From the NCBI RefSeq assembly GCF_900104725.1, contig NZ_LT629758.1, positions 7,164,001 to 7,228,000 on the forward strand: DNA of 64,000 nucleotides, given 5' to 3'. Below, in pieces: positions 50,256-59,906 of this stretch; position 1 is the stretch's first letter, and every line of letters begins with the position of its first letter. The notes beneath the pieces are model-generated. The model did not search any database and was not told the DNA's origin. It saw nothing but the letters and a program-made list of their open reading frames with translations. The stretch is from Actinoplanes derwentensis (lineage in GTDB: Bacteria > Actinomycetota > Actinomycetes > Mycobacteriales > Micromonosporaceae). Made by a program: the position numbers and the translations under genes.

Positions 50256-51050
50256 TCAGGCGGTTGCGGACTCGCCGCCGGACAGGGCTTCGGCCACGTT
50301 CCGGGCGGCCGCGGTGAGTTTGGCGCGGACCACCCGGGCCGAGGTCAGCATCTCGGCAGCCGGCATCGAGCAGGCCAGGACGAGGCGTCGTTCCATGTCG
50401 CGGTCGGCGACGACGACGACGGAGGCGGAGGCGAGGCCCTGCCGGAACTGACCCATCTCGATCTGCATGCCACGCCGTTCACCAGCGGCCAGGTCGGCTT
50501 CGAGCGCCTCGGGCGTGGTGAGGGTGGCCGGGGTGAAGGCCCGCATCCCGTAGTCACGCAGGTAGCGCGACCGCTGGTCAGGGGTGAGGGTGGCCAGGAG
50601 CGCCTTGCCGAGCGCGGTGGCGTGCCCGCCTTCGTCGAAACCGGGGGCGACGTCGTCCATGAACGGCGACCGCGCGCCTTCGGCGGAGGCGGTGACGGCT
50701 ATCCGCCCGCCGACGAATCGGCCCAGGTAGTGGCTGTATCCACTGTCGACGGCGGCCCGGCGCAGCGCCTCACCGACAGCGGGCGGGCCGCGGAAGGCGG
50801 AGACCAGCTCACGGTACCGATCGGCGATCTCCAGCCCGACGATGTACGTACCGTCCTCACGCCGGATGACGTAGCCCTCGTACGCCAAGGTCCGAACCAG
50901 GTGGTACGTCGTCGCGACGGTCAGTTCGCACCGTCGAGCGATCTGTTTCACGGTGAGCCCGCGTGGCGCCCGGCCCACCGATTCCAGCACGCGCAGGGCA
51001 CGCGAAACGCTCCGGATGAGATCTGACGGCTCCGCTAGGGGGTCACGCAC
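50256..51050 (-). CDS. IclR family transcriptional regulator
   Basis: 264 residues. Winged helix at about 12-70 (RSVSRALRVLESVGRAPRGLTVKQIA, then ATTYHLVRTLAYEGYV) and a C-terminal effector domain with GYSHYLGRFVGGRIAVTASAEG and the LGKALLATL segment typical of IclR. It is divergent from an MFS transporter gene, which it probably regulates. A 12-bp perfect palindrome TCCGTCGACGGA is in the shared spacer. Start GTG 51050 has GGAGGT five bases upstream. The ligand, often a small carboxylic acid, is unknown. Confidence 0.9.
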   Translation of the reverse strand: MRDPLAEPSDLIRSVSRALRVLESVGRAPRGLTVKQIARRCELTVATTYHLVRTLAYEGYVIRREDGTYIVGLEIADRYRELVSAFRGPPAVGEALRRAAVDSGYSHYLGRFVGGRIAVTASAEGARSPFMDDVAPGFDEGGHATALGKALLATLTPDQRSRYLRDYGMRAFTPATLTTPEALEADLAAGERRGMQIEMGQFRQGLASASVVVVADRDMERRLVLACSMPAAEMLTSARVVRAKLTAAARNVAEALSGGESATA

Positions 51051-51093
51051 AGCTACCTCCGAGGCACAGGGACTTACACCATATGAAGAATCG

Positions 51094-51105
51094 TCCGTCG
51101 ACGGA
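51094..51105. promoter_or_regulatory. palindrome TCCGTCGACGGA in the IclR/MFS divergent spacer
   Basis: A perfect 12-bp palindrome, 44 bases from the IclR start and about 100 bases from the MFS start. Candidate IclR operator; the binding is inferred. Confidence 0.45.
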
Positions 51106-51204
51106 ATGCCAAACGCATGTGGATCACGGTCGATTTACACAGCGCGTGTGATCAATGGAACTGTCCGCATCAGGACCGGGGTTGAATCGCCTAGTCTGCC
51201 TCCA

Positions 51205-52389
51205 ATGCACGAGCTCGCGAAAGACCCTGTTGAGACCGGCTCCACCAGCGCAAACGCGGTCCGGGCGACGAGCGGCGCACTTACCACGACGATCGCTGTT
51301 TCGATACCCGTCTTCCTGGTCGGCGGGCTCGCGGTTCAGGTCGGCGACGAGCTGAATTTCTCCCCCGCCGGGTTGGGACTGGCGGTCTCCGCCTACTTCG
51401 GAGTGAGCGCGCTGGCCTCGATCCCCGCCGGTAATCTGGTGGAACGATATGGTTCCGCCAAAATCGCCCGGATAGCGATCGGACTGGCCGGAGCGTCACT
51501 GATCGGTATCGCATTCGCGGCCCGGTCACTGTGGACACTGACCGCGATTCTGGCCCTCGGCGCGGCCGCCAACGCGATGGGACAACTGGCCAGCAACACC
51601 AGTCTTTCCCGATATACCCCGAAGAACCGGCAGGGCCTGACCTTCGGGATCAAGCAGGCCGCCATTCCGGTCTGCACCCTGCTGGCCGGCGCGGCGGTGC
51701 CGGTGCTCGCCCTGACCGTGGGCTGGCGCTGGGCGTTCGTCCTGGCCGGGCTGCTGGCCGGAGCCGCGGTCCTGCTGGTGCCCGGAGACGGCAAGAGGTT
51801 ACCCAAAAACACGCGGTCCGGCCGGAGCACCGGCCCGTTGGTGGTCATCGGTGTCGCCGCGACGCTGGCCGCCGCTTCGGCCAACGCGCTGGGCACGTTT
51901 GTCGTCTCGTCCGCGGTGGAGCGCGGCATCGCGCCCGGCCCGGCCGGCCTGGCGCTCACCCTGGGCGGCGCGATCTGCGCCCTGGCCCGAATCGTCGGCG
52001 GCTGGCAGGCCGACCGCCACCCGGACCACCAGATCGGCGTCATCGCGGCCCTGTTGGGCACCGGAGCGGCCGGACTGGCCCTGCTGGCGGTCCCGGGGAC
52101 CCCGGCGTTGCTGGCCGGTGTCGTCCTGGGCTTCGGGTTCGGCTGGGCCTGGCCCGGCCTGATGACCTTCGCCGTGGTGCGACTGCACCCGCAGGCACCG
52201 GCCGCGGCCACCTCGATCACCCAGACCGGTGTCTACGCCGGCGGTTGTGTCGGCCCGATCGCCCTGGGTGCGATCGCGCACGGGGCCGGTTACCCCGCGA
52301 TGTGGTTCAGCGCGGCGGCCGCGATGATCGGCGCGGCCGGCCTGATGGTGCTGGGGAGCAGGCTGATCAGCCGGTCCGGTCGGCGATGA
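51205..52389 (+). CDS. MFS transporter
   Basis: 394 residues with about 12 helices. The loop between helices 2 and 3, AGNLVERYGSAKIARIAIG, is the MFS motif A region, and GIKQAAIPVCTLLAGAAVP marks helix 5. It resembles the sugar/acid porter-like actinobacterial group; substrate unknown. TAGTCT (51192-51197) seven bases before ATG suggests a leaderless transcript. Probably under the divergent IclR regulator. Its 3' end overlaps the convergent polyprenyl synthase gene by 23 bases. Confidence 0.9.
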   Translation: MHELAKDPVETGSTSANAVRATSGALTTTIAVSIPVFLVGGLAVQVGDELNFSPAGLGLAVSAYFGVSALASIPAGNLVERYGSAKIARIAIGLAGASLIGIAFAARSLWTLTAILALGAAANAMGQLASNTSLSRYTPKNRQGLTFGIKQAAIPVCTLLAGAAVPVLALTVGWRWAFVLAGLLAGAAVLLVPGDGKRLPKNTRSGRSTGPLVVIGVAATLAAASANALGTFVVSSAVERGIAPGPAGLALTLGGAICALARIVGGWQADRHPDHQIGVIAALLGTGAAGLALLAVPGTPALLAGVVLGFGFGWAWPGLMTFAVVRLHPQAPAAATSITQTGVYAGGCVGPIALGAIAHGAGYPAMWFSAAAAMIGAAGLMVLGSRLISRSGRR

Positions 52390-53398
52390 AGTCGCAGAGC
52401 GCCTCCATGGTCCGTTTCGCCTCACCGGCGGGCAGCGGGGCCAGGCTCGACCGGGCCGCCTCCGCATAACCGCGGACGGTCTCCCGGGCCCGTTTCATCG
52501 CCGCCGACTCGCGCAGCAGGGTCAGCGCCTCGGCATGAAGCGTGTCGTCGGTGAGCGGCCCGGACGCCAGCAACTCCCGGAGCCGGACCGCGGACGGCTC
52601 CGCGTCGTCGTCGGCCAGCGCGTAGAGCATCGGCAGCGTGGGCACGCCCTCCCGCAGGTCGGTGCCGGGCGTCTTGCCGGACTGGACCGACTCACTGGCG
52701 ATGTCGAGCAGGTCGTCGGAGAGCTGGAAGGCGATGCCGATGGTCTCGCCGTAACCCGCGAGGGCCTCGACGAACTCCGGCCGGGCGCCGGAGAAGAGCC
52801 CGCCGAACCGGGCCGCGGTGGCGATCAGGGAGGCCGTCTTCTCGGTGATGACGTGCAGATGGTGCTCGATCGGGTCACTGCCACGCGGGCCAACCGTCTC
52901 GGCGATCTGCCCGTGCACCAGCCGCGCGAAGGTCTGCGCCTGCAGGTGCACGGCCTCGGTGCCGAGCGTGGCGGCCAGGTCGGCGGCCTGGGCGAACAGG
53001 TAGTCACCGACCAGGATGGCGACCGAGTTGCCCCAGCGCGCGTTGGCGCTCGCCGCACCGCGCCGCACGGCGGCCTCGTCCATCACGTCGTCGTGGTAGA
53101 GCGTGGCCAGGTGGGTCAGCTCGACCACGTTCGCTGCGGCGACGACCTGTGGCGCCGACGGGTCACCGAACTGGGCGCCGAGCGCGACGAGCAACGGCCG
53201 GAACCGCTTGCCCCCGGCCTCGGCGAGATGCCGCGCGGCCTCCGCCACCAGCGGATCAGCGCTGGACACATGGCCGCGCAACGCGATCTCCACAGCGGCC
53301 AGCGTCGCGGACACCGACTCGTCCATCGCAGGATCGACGTCGAGGCCCAAGGATGACAGCGCTAGTTCGCGCGGGCTCGAATCACCGGTGCTCACCAC
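52367..53398 (-). CDS. polyprenyl diphosphate synthase (probably menaquinone side chain)
   Basis: 343 residues, trans-prenyltransferase fold. The first Asp-rich motif DDVMD with its following region (TLYHDDVMDEAAVRRGAAS) is near 100 and the second QLSDDLLDIASE near 230. The two metal-binding sites and GGKRFRPLLVAL are intact. Chain length cannot be read reliably; the residues before the first motif (LATLY) suggest a medium to long (about C35-C45) product. Close to nuo, which uses menaquinone. Start GTG 53398 has AAGGTG upstream; GTG 53395 is also possible. Confidence 0.9.
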   Translation of the reverse strand: MVSTGDSSPRELALSSLGLDVDPAMDESVSATLAAVEIALRGHVSSADPLVAEAARHLAEAGGKRFRPLLVALGAQFGDPSAPQVVAAANVVELTHLATLYHDDVMDEAAVRRGAASANARWGNSVAILVGDYLFAQAADLAATLGTEAVHLQAQTFARLVHGQIAETVGPRGSDPIEHHLHVITEKTASLIATAARFGGLFSGARPEFVEALAGYGETIGIAFQLSDDLLDIASESVQSGKTPGTDLREGVPTLPMLYALADDDAEPSAVRLRELLASGPLTDDTLHAEALTLLRESAAMKRARETVRGYAEAARSSLAPLPAGEAKRTMEALCDFIADRTG

Positions 53399-53545
53399 GC
53401 TTTCACCTTGCCATACCCATCTGACGGTTTCTGTCCCAGGGTGGCACGCGACAAGATCAAAAATCCGACAGCGCCGGTACGGACCACAAAGGCGCCCGTG
53501 ACCACAGCCGGACGTGAGCGTCACACCGGGTATCCGGACCACCTG

Positions 53546-53562
53546 CGGGCCGAATGCGGTGG
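53546..53562. repeat. 17-bp dispersed intergenic element, copy 4
   Basis: CGGGCCGAATGCGGTGG, exact reverse complement of the copy at 1331-1347, in the gap downstream of the PNPOx-like gene's stop. Confidence 0.8.
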
Positions 53563-53575
53563 CTGGGGAAAACGG

Positions 53576-54502
53576 TCACGCCCGGACCCGGGCCCGGATC
53601 GCCCGGTAGTCGGCCCAGGGCACGACCGGCCGGGCGAGCCCCCGCTGGTCCAGATACCGCTTGGTGGCCCGCCGGGTCTCCCGCACGATCCGGAGCTGGT
53701 CGAGCACCCCGCCCCGGTGCCGCCCGCCGGGTTCCACGAGACGCTCCGGCTTCAGCAGCCAGCCGGCACCGTCGGCCACCAGTTCGCCGCGCACGCTCGC
53801 GTTGTAGAGATTCCAGAGCTGTTCGTCGTGCCGGTGCACGAGCAGCCCGGCCGGCCCGGCGGCGAGCGGCAGATCCTCCGGAACCGCGATCCGGTACCCG
53901 CCCGTCTCCGCCTCGACCGTGGTCCGCAGCAGCACCGGGGCACCGGCCTTGTCCACCGCGGTCAGCACCACCGACGCGAACTCGGCCAGCACCTCGGCGC
54001 CGATCAGTGCGCTGTCGGCGAGACCGGTCGACGACAAGTCCGGCAACGGCCGTTCGACGACCTCGGTGGGCGTGACGACGATCTTCAGGCGCATGTAATA
54101 GAAATCGGTCAGTAGTGTCGCCGGCCAGTCCAGGTAGGACTGCGAGGCGGGCTGGCGTTCGAACAGCATCGCCCAGAACGGTTCGAGGTCACCGGCCGGC
54201 GTCACGTGGACCTCACCGGGGCAGCGTGCTTCCCCCCGTACCAGAACCTGGGTCGGATGCTTCAGACCGCTCGCCGTGGGGTCGGAGAACAGCAGTGCCA
54301 CCCGCTCGTCCCGCCGGATGTTGACCGCCTTCTGCGGGAACCCCAGCGAGGTGGTCAGCAGGATCGTGCCGTCGTCCAGGACCAGCCCGGAAGTCGGCCA
54401 GGCGACCGGCGATCCGCTCTTGCTCAGGGTGGCGAGTTCACAGGTCCGGTAGGCCTGAAGAGTCTCGGCGAGGGAGGTCGGCAGCAGGGTCGAGTCAGAC
54501 AC
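53576..54502 (-). CDS. pyridoxamine 5'-phosphate oxidase/F420-binding split-barrel protein
   Basis: 308 residues. The N-terminal half (about 10-150) is a flavin-reductase-like split barrel: TCELATLSKSGSPVAWPTSG, then ILLTTSLGFPQKAVNIRRDERVALLFSD, which binds FMN or F420 in relatives. The C-terminal half has a second possible barrel half (EFASVVLTAVDKAGAPVLLR) and basic tail. Reaction unknown; many such actinobacterial proteins use F420. Start GTG 54502; the Shine-Dalgarno is weak. It is the last gene before the nuo terminator on this strand but has its own spacer, so its link to nuo is uncertain. Confidence 0.78.
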   Translation of the reverse strand: MSDSTLLPTSLAETLQAYRTCELATLSKSGSPVAWPTSGLVLDDGTILLTTSLGFPQKAVNIRRDERVALLFSDPTASGLKHPTQVLVRGEARCPGEVHVTPAGDLEPFWAMLFERQPASQSYLDWPATLLTDFYYMRLKIVVTPTEVVERPLPDLSSTGLADSALIGAEVLAEFASVVLTAVDKAGAPVLLRTTVEAETGGYRIAVPEDLPLAAGPAGLLVHRHDEQLWNLYNASVRGELVADGAGWLLKPERLVEPGGRHRGGVLDQLRIVRETRRATKRYLDQRGLARPVVPWADYRAIRARVRA

Positions 54503-54551
54503 GCGGGCAAGTTAGAAGAGCGTGATCGACAGCCGATGGACAACGGATTGA

Positions 54552-54573
54552 CGGGAGCCCCGAAGGACTCCCG
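54552..54573 (-). terminator. nuo operon terminator
   Basis: CGGGAG and CTCCCG arms (54552-54557, 54568-54573) with additional inner CC/GG pairing, 26 bases beyond the nuoN stop on the minus strand. Confidence 0.65.
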
Positions 54574-54598
54574 CCAATGATCGTTTACGGAAAGAGCG

Positions 54599-56128
54599 CT
54601 ACCTGACGAACTGTGCCGCTTCCCGGGTCAGGTCGATCAGCGGAGCCGGGACGACACCCAGCGCCACGGTCACGAGCACACCCAGCGCGAGCACCGCCGA
54701 GGTGAGGAAACCCGGAATGGAGACGGTCGGCGTCGTCTCGCCCGGCTCGGACAGCCACATCAGCACGACCACCCGCAGGTACGGGAAGGCCAACAGCATG
54801 CTGCTGACCACGCCGAAGATGACCAGCCACGTCTGACCGCCTTCGACGGCCGCCCCGAAGACCGCGAACTTGCTGGTGAAACCGCTGGTCAGCGGGATAC
54901 CGGCGAAGGCCAGCAGGATGAACGTGAAGACACCGGCCAGCAGTGGGCTCTTCCGCCCGATGCCGGCCCACCGGGACAGGTGGGTGGCCTCGCCGTCGGA
55001 GTCCCGCACCAGGCTGATGATCGCGAACGCGGCGAGCACCGAGAACCCGTACGCCACCAGGTAGAACATCGTGCCGCTCAGGCCCGCCTCGTTGAGCGCG
55101 AGCACACCGACCATCAGGTATCCGGCGTTCGCGATCGACGAGTAGGCCAGCAGCCGCTTCAGGTCGGTCTGGGTGACCGCCAGGATCGCGCCGATGAACA
55201 TGGTGAGCACCGCGATCGTCCCGAGGACCGGCTGGAAGTTCCAGCGCACCCCTTCGAACGCCACGTAGAGGATCCGCAGCAGCGCCCCGAACGCGGCGAC
55301 CTTGGTGCAGGCCGCCATGAACGCGGTGATCGGCGTCGGCGCGCCCTGGTAGACGTCCGGCGTCCACACGTGGAACGGTGCCAGCGCCGCCTTGAAGAGC
55401 AGGCCGATCGAGAGCATGGCCAGGCCCACGTAGAGCAGCACCTCGCTGCGCTGCGGGTCGGCCACCGCCTGGTGCACCACGCTGAGCTGGATCCCGCCGG
55501 AGAAGCCGTAGATGAAGGCCACCCCGAACAGGAAGAACGCCGAGGCGTACGAGCCGAGCAGGAAGTACTTGAGTGCTGCCTCCTGGCTGAGCAGGCGACG
55601 CCGCCGGGCGAGCGCGCACAGCAGGTAGAGCGGCAGCGAGAAGACCTCCAGCGCCACGAACATGGTGAGCAGGTCGTTGGCCGCGACGAACAGGAGCATG
55701 CCGCCGAGCGCGAAGGTGCTCAGCGGGTAGACCTCGGTCGCGCCGGGACTGCCGGTCTGCCGGGCGTCCTTCTGCGAGCCGATGGTGACCGCGGCCTGGG
55801 CGACGAACGCGCCGCCCTTCTCGATCGTGCGCTCCCCGATCAGCAGCAGCGAGACCCCGCCGAGTACGAGGATCGCGCCCTGCAGGAACAGTGTCGGCCC
55901 GTCCACGGCGACCGCACCGCCGATGGTGATCGTCCGGGTGCCCCGGGCCACGATCACCGCGGTCAGCGAGGCCACCACGGCGAGCAGCGACAGGATGAGT
56001 TGGACCGCGTTACGGGCCCGGCGTGGCACCACGATCTCGACGAGGATCCCGGCACACGCGGCGCCGAAGAGGATCAGCATCGGGAGCAGTGCCCCGTACT
56101 CGATGGGAGGCAGTTTCAACGGTTCCAT
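54599..56128 (-). CDS. nuoN: NADH-quinone oxidoreductase subunit N
   Basis: 509 residues with about 14 helices, proton-channel subunit of complex I. The conserved block MFVALEVFSLPLYLLCAL (near 140) holds the key Glu, and the AFHVWTPDVYQGAPTPITAFM segment near 240 is the Nqo14 signature. A short linker at about 105-115 (GSQKDARQTGSPG) is an unusual addition. Last nuo gene; ATG 56128 lies one base after the nuoM stop. Works in the membrane arm with NuoM and NuoL. Confidence 0.96.
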   Translation of the reverse strand: MEPLKLPPIEYGALLPMLILFGAACAGILVEIVVPRRARNAVQLILSLLAVVASLTAVIVARGTRTITIGGAVAVDGPTLFLQGAILVLGGVSLLLIGERTIEKGGAFVAQAAVTIGSQKDARQTGSPGATEVYPLSTFALGGMLLFVAANDLLTMFVALEVFSLPLYLLCALARRRRLLSQEAALKYFLLGSYASAFFLFGVAFIYGFSGGIQLSVVHQAVADPQRSEVLLYVGLAMLSIGLLFKAALAPFHVWTPDVYQGAPTPITAFMAACTKVAAFGALLRILYVAFEGVRWNFQPVLGTIAVLTMFIGAILAVTQTDLKRLLAYSSIANAGYLMVGVLALNEAGLSGTMFYLVAYGFSVLAAFAIISLVRDSDGEATHLSRWAGIGRKSPLLAGVFTFILLAFAGIPLTSGFTSKFAVFGAAVEGGQTWLVIFGVVSSMLLAFPYLRVVVLMWLSEPGETTPTVSIPGFLTSAVLALGVLVTVALGVVPAPLIDLTREAAQFVR

Positions 56129-56129
56129 G

Positions 56130-57668
56130 TCAGCCGCCCACCTTTCCGCCGGCCTCCACGTTGGGGGCCGGGTCTGTCACGCCGACGTCCTGCATGGTCG
56201 CCTGCACCGCCGGGTTGATCACGTCGGTGACCGGCTTCGGGTAGAAGCCGAGCACCAGCAGGAGAGCGATCAGCGGGGCGACGACCGCCTTCTCCCGCAG
56301 GGTGATGTCCTTCGACATCGCCGGCACCTCGGTCAGTGCCGGGTTGAGCGTGCCCTGGGTGGTCCGCTGGATCATCCACAGCACGTAGGCGGCGGCCAGC
56401 ACGATGCCGAGGGTGGCCACCACGGCGTAACCCTTGTTGGTGCTGAACGTGCCGATCAGCACCAGGAACTCGCTGACGAACGGTGCCGTGCCGGGCAGCG
56501 CCAGCGACGCCAGACCGGCGAAGAACAACACCCCGGCGAGTACGGGTACCAGCTTGCCGGCCCCGCCGAAGTCACTGACCAGCGACGATCCACGCCGGGC
56601 CACGAACATGCCGACCACGATGAAGAGCAGGCCGGTGGCCAGGCCGTGGTTGACCATGTAGAGCACGGCGCCGGTGCCGGCCTGGGTGGTGAAGGCGAAG
56701 ATGCCGATGCCGATGAAGCCGAAGTGCGCGATCGACGTGTACGAGACGAGGCGCTTGAGGTCGTTCTGGCCGACCGCGAGCAGTGCCGCGTAGATGATGC
56801 CGATCACCGCCAAGGCCATCGCCGCCGGGGCGAACCAGCGCGATGCCTCCGGGAACAGCGAGAGGCAGTAGCGCAGGATCCCGAACGTGCCGACCTTGTC
56901 CATCACGCCGACCAGCAGTGCGGCGGCTCCGGCGGGGGCGGCGCCACCGGAGTCCGGCAGCCAGGTGTGGAACGGGAAGAACGGTGCCTTGATCGCGAAC
57001 GCCACGAAGAAGCCGAGGAACAGCCACCGTGCGGTGTCGGTGTCCAGGTCACCGGCGATCGCGGCGAGTGCGGTGAAGTCGAAGGTCTTCCCGCCGACCA
57101 CCCACAGCCCGACCACCGAGGCCAGCATGAAGAGGCCGCCGACCAGGCTGTACAGGAAGAACTTGACGGCGGCGTACTGCTTCTGGCCGGTGCCGAACGA
57201 GCCGATGATGAAGTACATCGGGATCAGCATGATCTCGAAGAACACGTAGAACAGGAACACGTCCGCCGCGGCGAACACCCCGATCATGGTGAACTCGAAG
57301 GCCAGCAGCAGCGCGAAGTAGGCCGGTGCCGACCGGGTGCTCTGGTCGACGTCGTGCCAGGACGCCAGGATCACGATCGGGAACAGGATCGCGATCAGCA
57401 TCAGCATGACGAGGGCGATGCCGTCGGCCGCGAACGTGAAGTTGGCGCCCCACGCGGGAATCCAGGCGTACGACTCGCGGAACTGGAATCGGTCGCCACC
57501 GACGCTGTAGGCGATCCACATGAAGATGCTCAGCACCAGCACGAGGATCGACCAGCCGAGCGCGACGAGCTTGGCCAGTTCTGCCTTCGTACGCGGAATG
57601 AAGGCCACCACCAGCGCGCCGGCCAGCGGTAGAAGCGTCAGTACGGAGAGGAAGGGAAAATCTTTCAC
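56130..57668 (-). CDS. nuoM: NADH-quinone oxidoreductase subunit M
   Basis: 512 residues, about 14 helices. FFEIMLIPMYFIIGSFG near 143 holds the conserved Glu, and APFFPFHTWLPDSGGAAPAGAAALLVG near 225 is the Nqo13 signature. In most relatives the latter reads LPDAHVEAPTAGSV; here GGAAPAGAA differs slightly but keeps the core. GTG 57668 overlaps the nuoL stop as GTGA; GTG 57677 is also in frame. Confidence 0.95.
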   Translation of the reverse strand: MKDFPFLSVLTLLPLAGALVVAFIPRTKAELAKLVALGWSILVLVLSIFMWIAYSVGGDRFQFRESYAWIPAWGANFTFAADGIALVMLMLIAILFPIVILASWHDVDQSTRSAPAYFALLLAFEFTMIGVFAAADVFLFYVFFEIMLIPMYFIIGSFGTGQKQYAAVKFFLYSLVGGLFMLASVVGLWVVGGKTFDFTALAAIAGDLDTDTARWLFLGFFVAFAIKAPFFPFHTWLPDSGGAAPAGAAALLVGVMDKVGTFGILRYCLSLFPEASRWFAPAAMALAVIGIIYAALLAVGQNDLKRLVSYTSIAHFGFIGIGIFAFTTQAGTGAVLYMVNHGLATGLLFIVVGMFVARRGSSLVSDFGGAGKLVPVLAGVLFFAGLASLALPGTAPFVSEFLVLIGTFSTNKGYAVVATLGIVLAAAYVLWMIQRTTQGTLNPALTEVPAMSKDITLREKAVVAPLIALLLVLGFYPKPVTDVINPAVQATMQDVGVTDPAPNVEAGGKVGG

Positions 57669-59593
57669 GCCAACCACCCCAGTTGGATCGCGAGGAAGGC
57701 GCCGACCACGAGCATGGCGCCGGTGAGGATGGACATGGCGTACGAGCGGACGAAGCCGGTCTGGAGCCGCCGCAACCTGCCGGAACCGCCGCCGACTCCG
57801 GCCGCGATCCCGTTGACCAGGCCGTCGATCCCCCGGTTGTCGAGGAAGACGAGTGCCCGGGTGAGGTAGATGCCGGGCCGCTCGAACACCGCCTCGTTGA
57901 TCGCGTCGGTGTAGAGGTTGCGCCGGGCCGCCGTGACCAGCACACCGGCCGGCTGCGGTTCGAGAGCCGTGCCCTTACGGAAGATCGCCCAGGCCAGACC
58001 CGCACCCAGCACCGTGACCACCAGCGACAGGATGGTGATGACGGTGTGCGACAGCACGCCGTGTGCTTCGCCTTCCGACGCGCCGAGGACCGGGGTCAGC
58101 CAGTCCGGCACGCTGGTGCTGAGAAGGAAACCGGCGCCGACCGAGCCGACCGCCAGCAGGATCAGCGGAATCGTCATGATCGCCGGGGATTCGTGCGGGT
58201 GCTGGTTGTCCTCGGTCCAGCGGGCCGGGCCGTGGAAGGTCAGCACAAAGAGCCGGGTCATGTAGAACGCGGTCAGTCCGGCACCGATCAGCGCCGCCAT
58301 CCCGAAGACCCAGGCTTCCCAGACCACTTCCCGCTCGAAGGCGGCCGCGATGATCGGCTCCTTGGAGAAGTACCCGGAGAGCGGCGGGATGCCGATGATC
58401 GCCAGCCAGCCGGTCCCGAAGGTCAGCCAGGTGATCTTCATGTGCTTGGACAGGCCACCGAATCGCCGGATGTCGACCTGGTCGTGCATCCCGTGCATGA
58501 CCGAACCGGCCCCGAGGAACATGTTGGCCTTGAAGAAGCCGTGTGCCAGCAGGTGCACGATGGCCAGCGCGTACGCCCCGCCGCCGAGCCCGACACCGAG
58601 GAACATGTAACCGATCTGGGAGACCGTCGACCAGGCCAGGACACGCTTGATGTCGTCCTTGGCCGAACCGATGACACAGCCGATCAGCAGGGTCAGCGCG
58701 CCGATGCTCACCACGATCAGCTGCAGCGTGGTGTTCGCCGAGAAGATCGGGTTGGACCGGGCGATCAGGTAGACACCGGCGGTGACCATGGTCGCCGCGT
58801 GGATGAGCGCGGAGACCGGGGTCGGGCCCTCCATCGCGTCCGGAAGCCAGGCCTGCAACGGGAACTGGCCGGACTTTCCGCACGCGCCGAGCAGCAGCAG
58901 AATCCCCATGACCAGGACCGTTCCGGCGGCGAGCGAGTCGACGCCGTTGAAGACGTCCGCGTACTGCGTGCTGCCCAGCTCGGTGAACATCAGGAAGATG
59001 CCGATGGCCAGGCCGGCGTCGCCGACCCGGTTCATCAGGAAGGCCTTCTTGCCCGCGGTGGCCGCCGACGGCTTGGTGTACCAGAACGAGATCAGCAGGT
59101 AGGACGCCAGGCCGACGCCTTCCCAGCCGAAGTACAGCATCACGTAGTTGTTGCCCAGGACCAGCAGCAACATCGCCGAGACGAAGAGGTTGAAGTAGGC
59201 GAAGAACCGCCGGCGGCCGGGGTCGTGCTCCATGTACCCGACCGCGTACAGGTGGATCAGCGAGCCGACACCGGTGATCAGCAGCACGAAGACGCCGGCC
59301 AGCGGGTCGAAGAGCAGCCCGAAGTCGACCTTCAGGTCGCCGACCACGATGAAGTCCCAGAGGCTCAGCTCCGCCGAACGCCTGCCGTCCTCCAGACCGG
59401 CGAGACTCAAGAAGAAGATCAGCCCGAGTACGAACGAGGCCGCGACCGAGGCGACGCCCAGCCAGTGTCCCCACTTGTCCGCCCGCTTGCCGAGCAGCAG
59501 CAGGATCGCCGCGCTGGCCAGCGGGATCGCCACGAGCAACCAGATGTTGCTCAACACTCCCGCCGCGGGGGCGAACTCCACAGTCTGTTCCAT
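57665..59593 (-). CDS. nuoL: NADH-quinone oxidoreductase subunit L
   Basis: 642 residues, about 16 helices. Carries VMLYFGWEGVGLASYLLISFWY near 140 (conserved Glu), AWLPDAMEGPTPVSALIHAATMV near 240, and a long amphipathic C-terminal arm that runs along the membrane. ATG 59593 is chosen since GAAAGGGG lies seven bases upstream; the frame is open for 15 more codons that overlap nuoK. Terminal proton pump of complex I. Confidence 0.96.
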   Translation of the reverse strand: MEQTVEFAPAAGVLSNIWLLVAIPLASAAILLLLGKRADKWGHWLGVASVAASFVLGLIFFLSLAGLEDGRRSAELSLWDFIVVGDLKVDFGLLFDPLAGVFVLLITGVGSLIHLYAVGYMEHDPGRRRFFAYFNLFVSAMLLLVLGNNYVMLYFGWEGVGLASYLLISFWYTKPSAATAGKKAFLMNRVGDAGLAIGIFLMFTELGSTQYADVFNGVDSLAAGTVLVMGILLLLGACGKSGQFPLQAWLPDAMEGPTPVSALIHAATMVTAGVYLIARSNPIFSANTTLQLIVVSIGALTLLIGCVIGSAKDDIKRVLAWSTVSQIGYMFLGVGLGGGAYALAIVHLLAHGFFKANMFLGAGSVMHGMHDQVDIRRFGGLSKHMKITWLTFGTGWLAIIGIPPLSGYFSKEPIIAAAFEREVVWEAWVFGMAALIGAGLTAFYMTRLFVLTFHGPARWTEDNQHPHESPAIMTIPLILLAVGSVGAGFLLSTSVPDWLTPVLGASEGEAHGVLSHTVITILSLVVTVLGAGLAWAIFRKGTALEPQPAGVLVTAARRNLYTDAINEAVFERPGIYLTRALVFLDNRGIDGLVNGIAAGVGGGSGRLRRLQTGFVRSYAMSILTGAMLVVGAFLAIQLGWLA

Positions 59594-59606
59594 GCGAAGG
59601 CCCCTT

Positions 59607-59906
59607 TCAGTACTTGAGGAGGTTGGCGTCGTCGACACTCGCCGAACGTCGCGTCCGGAAGATCGACATGATGATGGCGAGGCCGACCACGACCTCGGCC
59701 GCCGCGACGACCATCACGAAGAACGAGATGATCTGGCCGTCCAGGCCGCCGTTGATCCGGCTGAAGGTGACAAGCGCCAGGTTCGCCGCGTTCAGCATCA
59801 GCTCGATGCACATGAACAGGACGATCGCGTTGCGCCGGACCAGTACGCCGGAGGCGCCGATGGTGAACAGGATCGCCGCCAGGACGAGGTAATAGTCAGG
59901 AGTCAC
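59607..59906 (-). CDS. nuoK: NADH-quinone oxidoreductase subunit K
   Basis: 99 residues with three helices. Contains [24 protein letters not shown] with the conserved membrane Glu, and [17 protein letters not shown] with the second. Both are needed for proton translocation in this subunit. GTG start overlaps the nuoJ stop as GTGA, so translation is coupled. Length is normal for the family. Confidence 0.96.
   Translation of the reverse strand: MTPDYYLVLAAILFTIGASGVLVRRNAIVLFMCIELMLNAANLALVTFSRINGGLDGQIISFFVMVVAAAEVVVGLAIIMSIFRTRRSASVDDANLLKY

Noticed and set aside
54980-59617. Long plus-strand open frames opposite nuoN, nuoM and nuoL (54980-56218, 55782-57632, 57683-59617)
   Set aside because: They are antisense images of highly conserved genes in GC-rich DNA. 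Their products are low-complexity Asp/Gln/Arg/Gly strings without domains.
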